A stretch of 64,000 nt of DNA. Origin: Brevibacterium spongiae (GTDB lineage Bacteria > Actinomycetota > Actinomycetes > Actinomycetales > Brevibacteriaceae). The notes under the pieces were generated by a model. It was not told the DNA's origin, searched no databases, and was given only the letters and a program-made list of their open reading frames with translations. Shown here piece by piece: positions 27,675-36,168 of the stretch (position 1 is the first letter of the stretch; every line of letters starts with the position of its first letter). The stretch covers positions 1,860,001 to 1,924,000 of the forward strand of contig NZ_CP093443.1 of NCBI RefSeq assembly GCF_026168515.1, written 5' to 3'. The translations under genes and the position numbers were made by a program.

Positions 27675-29078
27675 ATGACCATCCTTCGTCCGCGCCGCAC
27701 CGGGGGCCGTCCCGGGCCCACGCGTCGACAGCTGATCACCGGTGGGCTCGGGGTCGGACTTCTCGGTCTCGGAACAGCGACGGCGTCATTCGCTGAGGCG
27801 GCCCGCCCCGATCCCGTCCGCTCGGTCACCGTCGCCTACACACGGTCGGGAGTTCGAGAGGGTCTCGACGCGGAGGCGGCGCAGAGGCTGCCGGCCCTGT
27901 CCCGGGTGATGCCCGGGGCTGCCGATGCGGAACCGATGCGACGACAGCAGGAATTCCTCTCCCGATGCGACGCATGGTTGGAACGGACGCCTTCATCCCG
28001 ACGGGAACTTGCGGTCTCCGCGCTTCTCGACCTGTGGGTGCTCAGCGACGAACTCCCGGCCGCCGTTGCCGGTTGGGTCGGCCCCTGGCGATACATCTGG
28101 CCCCGCGATACGGCGTTCGTCGCCGTTGCTCTGGCCAGGGTCGGAGCCGTGAGGCAGGCGTGGAGCCAACTGCTGCATCTGCAGAATGTGCAGGCCGTCG
28201 ACGGCTCATTCGCCGCACGGGTGGTGCCCGAGACCGGTTTGGCGCCGGATGAGCGGGAACCCCAGTTCGACTCCCTCGGACTGGTGCTCTGGGCGGTGGC
28301 CGAAGTCCATGCTCTGGCCAGGCAGAATGATATCTCGCTGGATCTCAGCGACATGGACATTCTGCTGCGCAGAACCACACGCAGGCTGCTCGACCACACA
28401 GGCAGGGGAGAGACTCTGCCCCCGGTGGGACCGGACTATTGGGAAGTCGCGGAATCACAGGTCACGCTCGGCTTGGCCGGGCCGACTCTGGTCGGGATGG
28501 ATTCGCTTGCGGCTCTCACCGCGGTCGATCCGGGCCTGTGGGACCGCCTCGGCGGGGGATTCGGCGACGTCCTGCCTGCTGTCGACGCCTACGCTGCGAC
28601 GTTCGCGCGGACCTTCGGTGCCACTGGTCTGCAGCGCTATCCGACGTCGGGCGGGTGCGATTCCGCTGCCGCCTTCCTTCCAGCGGCCGGGCTCGTCCCA
28701 CCCCCAGGGGCAGGGCCTGCCGCGGGCGCGCGGGCCAGCATCTATGCGATCGACGCCGACGCTCTCGTGACCGTCTGGGATCGCCTGAGCCAGCCGGCGG
28801 GCGGAATCAAGCCGGGGCATGGATGGATCATCGACCGGTCGAGCTGGACTCCGTCGACATCGCTCATGGCACTCGGATTCGCCCGCCTCGGCATGCGTGA
28901 CCGGGCAGGACAGATCCTCGACTGGCTCGCTGAGAACCGGACGAGCGCAGGGTCGCTGCCGGAGAAGATCAGCGCCGAAGGGGCACCGGTCTCGGTGGCG
29001 CCCCTGGCATGGACGGCAGCCAATGTCGTCATCGCCCTCGATGAGCTCCGCCTGAGCGCAGAGGACGATGCCTCCTGA
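27675..29078 (+). CDS. Tat-exported six-hairpin glycosidase-like protein (GH15-like)
   Basis: 467-aa exported protein. The N-terminus has a twin-arginine signal (TRRQL with R17-R18, then a Gly/Leu-rich hydrophobic core ending near ASFAEA). The mature part resembles (alpha/alpha)6-barrel glucoamylase/trehalase-type enzymes, with WRYIWPRDTAFVAVALARVG, DSLGLVLWAVAEV, GPDYWEVAES and GWIIDRSSWTPSTSLMALGF. E in YWE is a plausible catalytic acid, but I cannot assign both carboxylates. Tat export suggests folding in the cytoplasm. The substrate is unknown, possibly an alpha-glucan or other wall or extracellular sugar. Stands alone between tRNA-Gly and tig. Confidence 0.75.
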   Translation: MTILRPRRTGGRPGPTRRQLITGGLGVGLLGLGTATASFAEAARPDPVRSVTVAYTRSGVREGLDAEAAQRLPALSRVMPGAADAEPMRRQQEFLSRCDAWLERTPSSRRELAVSALLDLWVLSDELPAAVAGWVGPWRYIWPRDTAFVAVALARVGAVRQAWSQLLHLQNVQAVDGSFAARVVPETGLAPDEREPQFDSLGLVLWAVAEVHALARQNDISLDLSDMDILLRRTTRRLLDHTGRGETLPPVGPDYWEVAESQVTLGLAGPTLVGMDSLAALTAVDPGLWDRLGGGFGDVLPAVDAYAATFARTFGATGLQRYPTSGGCDSAAAFLPAAGLVPPPGAGPAAGARASIYAIDADALVTVWDRLSQPAGGIKPGHGWIIDRSSWTPSTSLMALGFARLGMRDRAGQILDWLAENRTSAGSLPEKISAEGAPVSVAPLAWTAANVVIALDELRLSAEDDAS

Positions 29079-29089
29079 AAAGGGACCGG

Positions 29090-29121
29090 TTTCGCGTATC
29101 GACTGTTGTTTCGCGTAATAT
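29090..29121 (+). promoter_or_regulatory. tig promoter region with a 9-bp direct repeat
   Basis: TTTCGCGTA occurs at 29090-29098 and 29109-29117, 19 bp apart. The second copy runs into a -10-like TAATAT (29116-29121). The spacing (about two helical turns) would put both copies on one face of the DNA, suggesting a regulator site over the core promoter. A leader of about 165 nt follows before tig. Confidence 0.4.
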
Positions 29122-29291
29122 GGGTGATTGCGTCTTGCGGACGTGCGCGAACTATTCGTGGACTTTCGCTCCCCCTCAGGTCACAGGTTGGCCGATCAGG
29201 CTGCGAGATGGTCGATTGCGACCATGAACCGGGCCGGTCGGGTCGGATGATGGCCGCAAATGCATGACTGTCGAAATTGAAAGGTCGCACT

Positions 29292-30647
29292 GTGAAGAGC
29301 TCCGTCGAGCAACTCGACCCCACCCGGGTCAAGATCAGCGTGGAAGTCCCTTACGCCGAACTCAAACCGAGCGTCGACGAGGCATACAAGACCATCGGTG
29401 CCCAGGTCACCGTTCCCGGCTTCCGCAAGGGCAAGGTCCCCACGCGCATCATCGATCAGCGGATCGGCCGTCCGGCAGTGATCCAGGAGGCCATCAACAA
29501 CGGCCTCGACGACTTCTACCGCAGCGCTGTGGAAGAGAACGAACTCAAGCCGATGGGCCAGCCCGAGGTCGAGATCTCCGAGGTCCCCGGCCTCGACGGC
29601 ACCGAAGACGGTGACCTGGGCTTCACGGTCGAGGTCGACGTCCGCCCCGAGATCGAACTGCCCGCCTACGACTCCATCACCGTCGAGGTCGACCCCATCG
29701 AGGTCACCGACGCAGACGTGGATGCCGAGCTCGAGCAGCTGCGCACTCGCTTCGGCACCCTCGTCGCCGTGGAACGTCCTGCCGCCAAGGACGACTTCGT
29801 CACTCTCGACCTCGTCGCCACGATCGACGACGAAGAGATCGACACCGCCTCCGACATCTCCTACCAGGTCGGCGCAGGCACGATGCTCGAAGGCATGGAC
29901 GAGGCCCTCGACGGCCTCTCCGCCGGTGAGACGACCACCTTCGAAACCACATTCGCAGGCGGAGAGCACGCCGGTGAAAAGGGCATCGTGAAGATCACCC
30001 TGGGCGCGGTCAAGGAACGCGAACTGCCCGAGGCTGACGACGACTTCGCTCAGCTGGCCAGCGAATTCGACACGATCGCCGAACTGCGCGAGGACCTGCG
30101 CGAGCAGGCCGGCAAGCAGAAGGAGACCGACCAGGGCGTCCAGGCCCGCGACAAGGTGCTCGAGCACCTCATGGAGACCCTCGAGGTTCCCGTCCCGGCC
30201 AAGATCGTCACCGAGGAGGTCGAACGCCACCTCGAGTCCGAGAACCGGGTCGACGATGACGAACACCGCAAGGAGGTCACCGAGGAGACCGAGCGCAACC
30301 TGCGCACCCAGTTCATCCTCGATGCCGTCTCCGAAGCCGAGAACGTCGAGGTCAGCCAGCCCGAGCTCATCGAGTACCTGATCTCCGCTTCGCAGCAGTA
30401 CGGCATGAACCCGAACGAGTTCGCGCAGATGCTCGACAGCTCGGGACAGGTCAACGCTCTGGTCGGAGAGGTCTCGCGCCGCAAGGCCCTGGCCGCCGTC
30501 CTCGCCGGTGCCACGGTCAAGGACACCGCAGGCAACGTCGTCGACATGGAGGCCTTCACCTCCGCCGGAGACGACGAGGACTCAGCTGAGGCCGAGACTG
30601 CGGAAGCCGCAGACGACGCACCTGCAGAGGACGCCGAGGAGAACTGA
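29292..30647 (+). CDS. tig: trigger factor, ribosome-associated chaperone/PPIase
   Basis: First chaperone met by nascent chains at the ribosome exit. The 451-aa product has the N-terminal ribosome-binding domain with signature GFRKGKVP, a central FKBP-type domain (AAKDDFVTLDLVATIDDEEI, GAGTMLEGMDEALDGLSAGE) and a C-terminal helical SurA-like cradle. The C-terminus is extended by an acidic Ala/Glu/Asp tail of about 30 residues (DDEDSAEAETAEAADDAPAE), common in Actinobacteria. I start at GTG 29292 with AAAGG upstream; an in-frame TTG 15 bp earlier is less likely. It precedes clpP1, as in many bacteria. Confidence 0.97.
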   Translation: MKSSVEQLDPTRVKISVEVPYAELKPSVDEAYKTIGAQVTVPGFRKGKVPTRIIDQRIGRPAVIQEAINNGLDDFYRSAVEENELKPMGQPEVEISEVPGLDGTEDGDLGFTVEVDVRPEIELPAYDSITVEVDPIEVTDADVDAELEQLRTRFGTLVAVERPAAKDDFVTLDLVATIDDEEIDTASDISYQVGAGTMLEGMDEALDGLSAGETTTFETTFAGGEHAGEKGIVKITLGAVKERELPEADDDFAQLASEFDTIAELREDLREQAGKQKETDQGVQARDKVLEHLMETLEVPVPAKIVTEEVERHLESENRVDDDEHRKEVTEETERNLRTQFILDAVSEAENVEVSQPELIEYLISASQQYGMNPNEFAQMLDSSGQVNALVGEVSRRKALAAVLAGATVKDTAGNVVDMEAFTSAGDDEDSAEAETAEAADDAPAEDAEEN

Positions 30648-30678
30648 GGACGACCCGCCTCGGCGGTGGATTCCTGAT

Positions 30679-30717
30679 GAGACGGTGGGGACGGATACGA
30701 TCCGGCCCCACCGTCTC
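30679..30717 (+). terminator. hairpin between tig and clpP1
   Basis: Perfect 12-bp stem (30679-30690 with 30706-30717), 15-nt loop, no T-run. It separates tig from the ClgR-like site and clpP1. Confidence 0.6.
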
Positions 30718-30737
30718 GCCGTATCCGGAACTCCGCG

Positions 30738-30755
30738 ATCACGCTGAGGGCGAAC
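30738..30755. promoter_or_regulatory. ClgR-type operator upstream of clpP1
   Basis: ATCACGCTGAGGGCGAAC fits every position of the corynebacterial ClgR consensus WNNWCGCYNANRGCGWWS as I recall it (core CGC-N5-GCG). It lies about 40 bp upstream of the -10 TAGAGT at 30795-30800, a normal place for an activator. ClgR activates clp genes in Corynebacterium, Mycobacterium and Streptomyces; that it binds here is inferred from motif and position. Confidence 0.65.
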
Positions 30756-30836
30756 ACGGGCCTCGCCGCGGACTAAAACCCGGCGGACAGCGGTTAGAGT
30801 CCATAACAAGCCATCCACAGAACACAGGAGTGAAAC

Positions 30837-31448
30837 GTGAGCGCACACGACATGACAGCTCCCGTCGGCCTCGACGCCGGTGGGGGAATGGGCCTGGACG
30901 ACCATATCTTCAATCGTCTTCTCAAGGAGCGCATCATCTGGCTCGGTTCAGAGGTGCGCGACGACAACGCCAACGCCATCTGTGCGCAGATGATGCTGTT
31001 GGCCGCTGAGGATCCGGAAGCGGACATCTCGCTCTACATCAACTCGCCCGGCGGATCCGTCACCGCAGGCATGGCCATCTACGACACCATGCAGTACATC
31101 AAGCCCGACGTCTCGACCGTGGCCATGGGCATGGCCGCCTCGATGGGACAGTTCCTGCTGTCCTCGGGAACCCCGGGCAAGCGCTACGCGACCCCGCATG
31201 CGCGCATCCTCATGCACCAGCCCCTGGGCGGAATCGGCGGAACGGCCACGGACATCAAGATCCAGGCCGAGCTGATCCTGCACATGAAGAAGCAGATGGC
31301 CGAGCTGACCGCCGAACAGACCGGCAAGTCGCTCGAGCAGATTCTCAAAGACAACGACCGCGACCACTGGTTCACTGCCGAAGAGGCCCTGGAATACGGC
31401 TTCATCGACAAGATGGTCACCCGCGCGTCCGACGTCGAGAACAACTGA
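30837..31448 (+). CDS. clpP1: ATP-dependent Clp protease proteolytic subunit 1
   Basis: Serine peptidase subunit; in Actinobacteria ClpP1 and ClpP2 heptamers form a mixed, essential chamber fed by ClpX or ClpC. The 203-aa product has triad S102 (GMAASMGQF), H127 (LMHQPLGG) and D176 (DNDRDHWF). GTG start at 30837 with ACAGGAG 8 nt upstream; an in-frame ATG lies five codons later. Followed by clpP2 after 17 bp. Likely under the ClgR-type site at 30738-30755. Confidence 0.97.
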   Translation: MSAHDMTAPVGLDAGGGMGLDDHIFNRLLKERIIWLGSEVRDDNANAICAQMMLLAAEDPEADISLYINSPGGSVTAGMAIYDTMQYIKPDVSTVAMGMAASMGQFLLSSGTPGKRYATPHARILMHQPLGGIGGTATDIKIQAELILHMKKQMAELTAEQTGKSLEQILKDNDRDHWFTAEEALEYGFIDKMVTRASDVENN

Positions 31449-31465
31449 GCAGGAGTGAGGGAAGA

Positions 31466-32119
31466 ATGAATTCAATGAACTTTATGCCGGGTTCGACGGC
31501 GTCGAATATGCCCCAGTCGCGGTACGTCATGCCGCAGTTCGAAGAGCGTACGCCCTATGGCTTCAAGCGCCAGGATCCGTACACCAAGCTCTTCGACGAC
31601 CGCGTGGTCTTCCTCGGCGCGCAGGTCGATGACACCAGCGCCGACGATGTCATGGCGCAGCTGCTGGTCCTCGAATCGCAGGATCCCGACCGCGACATCA
31701 CCCTCTACATCAACTCGCCCGGTGGCTCGTTCACCGCGATGACGGCGATCTACGACACGATGCAGTACATCAAGCCGGAGATCCAGACCGTCTGCCTCGG
31801 CCAGGCCGCTTCGGCTGCGGCCGTGCTGCTGGCGGCAGGAACTCCGGGCAAGCGCCTGGCGCTGCCGAACGCGCGTGTGCTCATCCACCAGCCCGCGATG
31901 CAGGGACAGGGACAGGGGCAGGCCTCCGACCTGGAGATCCAGGCCGCTGAGGTGCTGCGGATGCGCGAATGGCTCGAGGCGACCCTGGCCAAGCACTCGA
32001 ACAAGGAGGCCTCGCAGGTCTCGAACGACATCGAACGCGACCTCTTCCTCACGGCTGAACAGGCCAAGGACTACGGTCTCGTCGACCAGGTGCTCTCCTC
32101 GCGCAAGAACGCGAACTGA
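31466..32119 (+). CDS. clpP2: ATP-dependent Clp protease proteolytic subunit 2
   Basis: Partner heptamer of ClpP1. The 217-aa product has triad S116 ([10 protein letters not shown]), H141 (LIHQPAMQG) and D192 (IERDLF). The N-terminus is longer than in ClpP1 ([15 protein letters not shown]), fitting the processed or pore-lining ClpP2 N-terminus. A small Gln/Gly run ([10 protein letters not shown]) follows H141. Co-transcribed with clpP1. The two proteins differ clearly outside the catalytic core, so they are ancient paralogues, not a recent duplication. Confidence 0.97.
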   Translation: MNSMNFMPGSTASNMPQSRYVMPQFEERTPYGFKRQDPYTKLFDDRVVFLGAQVDDTSADDVMAQLLVLESQDPDRDITLYINSPGGSFTAMTAIYDTMQYIKPEIQTVCLGQAASAAAVLLAAGTPGKRLALPNARVLIHQPAMQGQGQGQASDLEIQAAEVLRMREWLEATLAKHSNKEASQVSNDIERDLFLTAEQAKDYGLVDQVLSSRKNAN

Positions 32120-32150
32120 GCACTTCGGGGGACGAAGCGACCTTCGGTCA

Positions 32151-32184
32151 CTGGGCCCGCACGGGAATGTCTGTGCGGGCCCAG
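32151..32184 (+). terminator. hairpin between clpP2 and clpX
   Basis: Perfect 12-bp stem (32151-32162 with 32173-32184), 10-nt loop, no T-run. With the TAGAGT box at 32277-32282 it suggests clpX can be transcribed separately from clpP1P2. Confidence 0.6.
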
Positions 32185-32276
32185 TCCCATCTGGTCCTCC
32201 GACACACCGATGACGTCGCTGACAGGTCGTGTCAGCCACGTATGGGAAGCTATTGAGGTACAGGAAACACGAGCGG

Positions 32277-32282
32277 TAGAGT
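32277..32282 (+). promoter_or_regulatory. -10 box TAGAGT before clpX
   Basis: TAGAGT lies 27 bp before the clpX GTG and is the same hexamer as the -10 of clpP1 (30795-30800). The leader carries GCGAAAGG as ribosome site. Confidence 0.45.
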
Positions 32283-32309
32283 TGGGGCCAAGCGTCCTGG
32301 CGAAAGGTT

Positions 32310-33602
32310 GTGACAGTGGCTCGCAGTGCGGACGGAGCAGACCTGCTCAAATGCAACTTCTGTGGGAAATCCCAGAAGCAGGTCCGGAAACTCATCGCCG
32401 GACCTGGTGTTTACATCTGCGATGAATGCATCGGGCTCTGCAACGAGATCATCGAAGAGGAACTCAGCGAGTCCACCCCCGATCAGGCGGAACTCGAACT
32501 CCCCAAGCCACGGGAGATCTTCGACTTCCTCCAGGAGTACGTCGTCGGTCAGGAACCGGCGAAGAAGGCCCTATCCGTGGCCGTCTACAACCACTACAAG
32601 CGGATCCGGTCCCTGCAGTCCGGGGAGGACACGAAGACCCTCGGCGGCGGAGAGAACGAGGTGGAGATCGCGAAGTCGAACATCCTCCTCGTTGGGCCCA
32701 CGGGATCTGGCAAGACGTACCTGGCGCAGTCGCTGGCGAAGCGGCTCAACGTGCCGTTCGCGGTCGCCGACGCCACGGCGTTGACCGAAGCAGGATACGT
32801 CGGCGAAGACGTCGAGAACATTCTGCTCAAGCTCATCCAGGCCGCCGACTTCGATATCCAGCGCGCTGAGCACGGCATCATCTACATCGATGAGATCGAC
32901 AAGATCGCCCGCAAATCCGAGAACCCGTCGATCACCCGTGACGTCTCCGGTGAGGGTGTGCAGCAGGCACTGCTGAAGATCCTCGAGGGCACACAGGCCT
33001 CAGTTCCGCCGCAGGGCGGCCGCAAGCATCCGCATCAGGACTTCCTGCAGATCGACACGACGAACGTGCTCTTCATCGTCGCCGGCGCATTCGCCGGAAT
33101 GGAGGAGATCGTCGCCGGTCGCAAGGGCAAACACGGAATCGGCTTCGGCGCCCTGCTGCAGTCGAAGAACGATGAAGAGGATCTTTACGCCGATATCCTG
33201 CCCGAAGACCTGCTGAAATTCGGTCTCATCCCGGAATTCATCGGTCGCCTTCCCGTGCTGGCAACGGTGTCGAACCTCGACCGGGCGGCTCTCATGTCGA
33301 TCCTCACCGAGCCGAAGAACGCATTGGTCAAGCAGTACCAGCGTATGTTCGAGTTCGACAACGTGTCGCTGACGTTTGAGACCGAGGCCCTCGAGTCCAT
33401 CGCCGATCTCGCCCTGCTGCGCGGCACGGGGGCCAGGGGTCTGCGGTCGATCATGGAAGAGGTTCTGCAGCCGGTCATGTTCGATGTGCCTTCTCGTGAG
33501 GACATCGCCGAGGTGGTCGTGACGAAGGACGTCGTCGACTCGAACGTCGCACCGACCCTGGTCCCGAAACCGCGAAACAGGACGAACAAGAAGTCTGCCT
33601 GA
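32310..33602 (+). CDS. clpX: Clp protease ATP-binding subunit ClpX
   Basis: AAA+ unfoldase that recognises substrates (for example ssrA-tagged) and threads them into ClpP. The 430-aa product has the N-terminal zinc-binding domain with C15/C18/C37/C40, Walker A GPTGSGKT at 129-136, Walker [11 protein letters not shown], sensor and arginine-finger regions, and the ClpP-docking IGF loop (KHGIGFGA). GTG start at 32310 with GAAAGG upstream. It follows clpP1-clpP2, with a hairpin and its own -10 in between. Confidence 0.98.
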   Translation: MTVARSADGADLLKCNFCGKSQKQVRKLIAGPGVYICDECIGLCNEIIEEELSESTPDQAELELPKPREIFDFLQEYVVGQEPAKKALSVAVYNHYKRIRSLQSGEDTKTLGGGENEVEIAKSNILLVGPTGSGKTYLAQSLAKRLNVPFAVADATALTEAGYVGEDVENILLKLIQAADFDIQRAEHGIIYIDEIDKIARKSENPSITRDVSGEGVQQALLKILEGTQASVPPQGGRKHPHQDFLQIDTTNVLFIVAGAFAGMEEIVAGRKGKHGIGFGALLQSKNDEEDLYADILPEDLLKFGLIPEFIGRLPVLATVSNLDRAALMSILTEPKNALVKQYQRMFEFDNVSLTFETEALESIADLALLRGTGARGLRSIMEEVLQPVMFDVPSREDIAEVVVTKDVVDSNVAPTLVPKPRNRTNKKSA

Positions 33603-33613
33603 GCCTCTGAACA

Positions 33614-34900
33614 GTGAGGCTCTTCGCTGATACCCGCCCTCTGAAGTACGCCGCTTTCCGGCGGCTGTGGTCGGCCAATATCGTCACCGTCATCGGTGCG
33701 CAGATGACAGTCGTGGCGATTCCGGCCCAGATCTTCCACATCACCGGGTCGTCGGCGTACGTCGGCCTCGCAGGAGCCTTCGGCTTCGTTCCGCTCGTCG
33801 TCTTCGGACTGTGGGGCGGTTCGCTGGCCGATGTCCTCGACCGGCGTCGCCTGCTCGTGTTCTCCACTGTCGGTCTCATCGTCACCAGCGCGATCCTCGC
33901 TGCCATCGCGGTGCTGCGCATCGACAATGTCTGGCTGCTGTTGTCGATGTTCTCGATGCAGCAGGCTTTCTTCGGACTCAACCAACCTGCTCGCGGGGCA
34001 CTGCTGCCGTCGATCGTGCCGCTGGATCTGCTGCCCGCGGCGAATTCCCTGAACATGACGGTGATGACCCTGGGCGCAGTCATCGGCCCGGTCATCGGGG
34101 GAGCACTCATCCCGCTCTTCGGTTATCAGCTGCTCTACGTCGTCGACGCAGTGTTCCTCTTCGCAACCCTCTATGCCGTGATCAGACTTCCTGCCCTGCC
34201 GCCGAAGAAGCAGCCCGATACGCGGTCGGGCCTCAAGGGAATCGTCGACGGATTCCGCTATCTGCGGACGAACACCGTCGTCATGGTCTCACTCCTCGTC
34301 GACGTCATCGCCATGGTCTTCGGACTGCCTCGGGCCCTGTTTCCGCAGATCGCGACGGAGACCTTCAACGGCCCTCCGGAGGGCGGCATCGTCTTCTCGC
34401 TGCTCTTCGCCGCACTGGCCGGGGGCAGTGCGTTGGCAGGGATCTTCTCCGGCTGGGTGTCCCGTGTCGAGCGGCAGGGTCTGGCCGTGATCATCGCGAT
34501 CCTCGTCTGGGGCGCGGCGATGACGGTCTTCGGTGTGAGCCTCGAACTCGTCTCGAACTTCTGGCTCGTCTCACTCATCGTCGCACTGAGTGCGCTGGCA
34601 GTCGGCGGAGGAGCGGACATCATCTCCTCGGCGTTCCGGTCGACGATGCTGCAGGAAGCGGCGACCGACGACATGCGCGGCAGGATGCAGGGAGTCTTCA
34701 TCGTCGTCGTGGCCGGCGGGCCGCGCATCGCCGATGTGCTTCACGGTTCGGTGGCGGCGGCGACGAACACCACGATCGCATCTGCAGGAGGCGGCATCGC
34801 CGTCATCGTACTCGTGCTCGCCTGCGCAGCAGTGTTCCCGGCGTTCGTGCGCTATCGGGTCGAGCGCGGCGGCCGCGAGCAATCGGTGCCCACCGCCTGA
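33614..34900 (+). CDS. MFS transporter (EntS/MFS_3-like exporter)
   Basis: 428-aa, 12-span major facilitator transporter. The N-terminal part (RLWSANIVTVIGAQMTVVAIPAQIFHITGSS) and the loop LWGGSLADVLDRRRLLVFS between TM2 and TM3 match the MFS_3 group, which includes the enterobactin exporter EntS. No siderophore or resistance genes adjoin it, so the substrate is open. GTG start at 33614, only 11 bp after the clpX stop, so partial read-through from clpX is likely. Ribosome site is weak. Confidence 0.85.
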   Translation: MRLFADTRPLKYAAFRRLWSANIVTVIGAQMTVVAIPAQIFHITGSSAYVGLAGAFGFVPLVVFGLWGGSLADVLDRRRLLVFSTVGLIVTSAILAAIAVLRIDNVWLLLSMFSMQQAFFGLNQPARGALLPSIVPLDLLPAANSLNMTVMTLGAVIGPVIGGALIPLFGYQLLYVVDAVFLFATLYAVIRLPALPPKKQPDTRSGLKGIVDGFRYLRTNTVVMVSLLVDVIAMVFGLPRALFPQIATETFNGPPEGGIVFSLLFAALAGGSALAGIFSGWVSRVERQGLAVIIAILVWGAAMTVFGVSLELVSNFWLVSLIVALSALAVGGGADIISSAFRSTMLQEAATDDMRGRMQGVFIVVVAGGPRIADVLHGSVAAATNTTIASAGGGIAVIVLVLACAAVFPAFVRYRVERGGREQSVPTA

Positions 34901-35233
34901 GCGAGCGGTGGGTCTTCCGGTGGCCCTGTGACGACTCGAGTCTGTCGTCGAATCCGGTGGGCATCACTCACCGGTGGCGGCACACCCTTCTGGAAGGCGC
35001 CGTTCGCACCAGCAGCTGCGCATCCGTCACCGCTAGCGGCAAAGTGCACCGGTGCAATGGTGCGTTGTGCACCTCACGGTGAGGGGTGCCTCACGGTGTG
35101 GGATCGGGTGCGGCGTCCCCGCGGGGACTTCACGGGGAAGACAGTAGCGGGCGTCCCCGCAGGGACGCCCGCTCTGATGTCTCAGTTGAGCTGCCGGTGC
35201 CACAGAGAGGCGCCCACCGAAAGAGGTTGGGGA
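34901..35233. other. intergenic region with clustered palindromes, no gene seen
   Basis: This 333-bp gap lies between the MFS gene and the convergent AIM24 gene. No convincing coding frame is seen; one open frame crossing it is antisense to AIM24. It holds several inverted repeats in about 120 bp: a GCACCGGTGC palindrome near 35050, two CCTCACGGTG copies near 35075-35100, the 14-bp palindrome at 35115-35128 and the hairpin at 35146-35173. Their dense packing is unusual; function unknown. Confidence 0.6.
35146..35173. terminator. hairpin downstream of the AIM24 gene
   Basis: Perfect 12-bp GC stem (35146-35157 with 35162-35173) and CGCA loop, about 60 bp past the AIM24 stop on the minus strand. 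Confidence 0.65.
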
Positions 35234-35926
35234 TCAGCTCGTCGTCGCCGAGTAGACCGCGTTCTCCGCAGGCTGGACGACGACGAATCCCGGTCCGTGG
35301 AAGGCCAGCTGCACGGATTCGCCGGAACCGCGGCCGAAGAACGTGCCGACGCTGACATCGGTCTTGATCTGTGGGGCCAGCCCCGAAGACCAGCACACGG
35401 CGGCCTGGGGATCGACGAAGGTCGGCTGCTGCGAGCAGTCGAGGACCATCGGCTCGCCCTTGCAGCAGATGGCCGCAGTGCCCTGACCGGACAGTTCGAG
35501 GTTGAACAGGCCCGAGCCGCTGACCATGGCACCGACACCGCCCTTGATGCGTTTGATCTCCCACGCCAGGGCATCGTCGAAGGCGAGCAGGTTCGCGGTG
35601 TTGACGGTCAGCGCGTCCTGGGGCCCTTCGAGAGCCATCATGAAGATGTTCGACGCTTCGCGGGCGAAGAACACCTCACCGTGTCCCTCGACGCGCATGA
35701 CATTGCCGCCTTCGCCGGTGGCTGCCTTCTTCATGAACTGACCGACGGACTTCGAACCCTGGTGAGTGAAGTGGACGTCTCCTTGATAGGCGACCATGGC
35801 GCCCTTGGTGGCGATCATAGGAGCGTTCGGCGTGACCACCGAGCGCAGCATCTTGTTCGACTGGAGGGTCCACCGTTCCTGGTTCTGGATCTCGGCGTTG
35901 CGCTTGGAAAAGAGTTCGCTTCTCAC
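35234..35926 (-). CDS. AIM24 family protein
   Basis: 230-aa protein of the AIM24 (TerD-neighbour beta-helix) family, named after a yeast mitochondrial biogenesis factor; the bacterial function is undefined. Features are the conserved GAMVAYQGDVHFTHQG strand, many Gly-rich beta turns (GGVGAMVSGSGLFNLELSGQG) and VDPQAAVCWSSGL. No signal peptide or membrane segment. The GTG at 35926 is chosen: AGAAAGG lies upstream, and longer versions enter unrelated Arg/His-rich sequence. Stands alone between the MFS and valS genes. Confidence 0.85.
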   Translation of the reverse strand: MRSELFSKRNAEIQNQERWTLQSNKMLRSVVTPNAPMIATKGAMVAYQGDVHFTHQGSKSVGQFMKKAATGEGGNVMRVEGHGEVFFAREASNIFMMALEGPQDALTVNTANLLAFDDALAWEIKRIKGGVGAMVSGSGLFNLELSGQGTAAICCKGEPMVLDCSQQPTFVDPQAAVCWSSGLAPQIKTDVSVGTFFGRGSGESVQLAFHGPGFVVVQPAENAVYSATTS

Positions 35927-36087
35927 GGTCCGCGGGCCTTTCTGAGGGCAGGATCTCCTGCTCCGGTTATGGGGTCGACTCCATAGTACGTGGGCCGGGG
36001 CTCGGATCCCGGTCGAGTCGTGTGTCCATTTGGAAACACCGATGATCGGCCCTGCCCGGTGAGGGCCTTCGCACGGTGGCACGCAGA

Positions 36088-36143
36088 AGCCCCAGGGCGT
36101 CCGGCACGGCCGCTGCGAAGGCTGTGCCGGACGCCCTGGGGCT
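36088..36143. terminator. long perfect hairpin downstream of valS
   Basis: 20-bp perfectly paired arms (36088-36107 with 36124-36143) around a 16-nt loop, between valS (minus) and the AIM24 upstream region. Longest perfect stem in the window; no T-run. Confidence 0.75.
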
Positions 36144-36168
36144 CAGAGGACTGCGAGCGACCGGTCGG

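Noticed and set aside
27438..27675. tRNA-Gly as an integration site for a mobile element
   Set aside because: No integrase, no repeated tRNA 3' end downstream and no change in composition; the following gene is an ordinary Tat-exported protein.
32151..32309. A second T-box or riboswitch before clpX
   Set aside because: Only a simple hairpin and a promoter are seen; no T-box core or other riboswitch signature.
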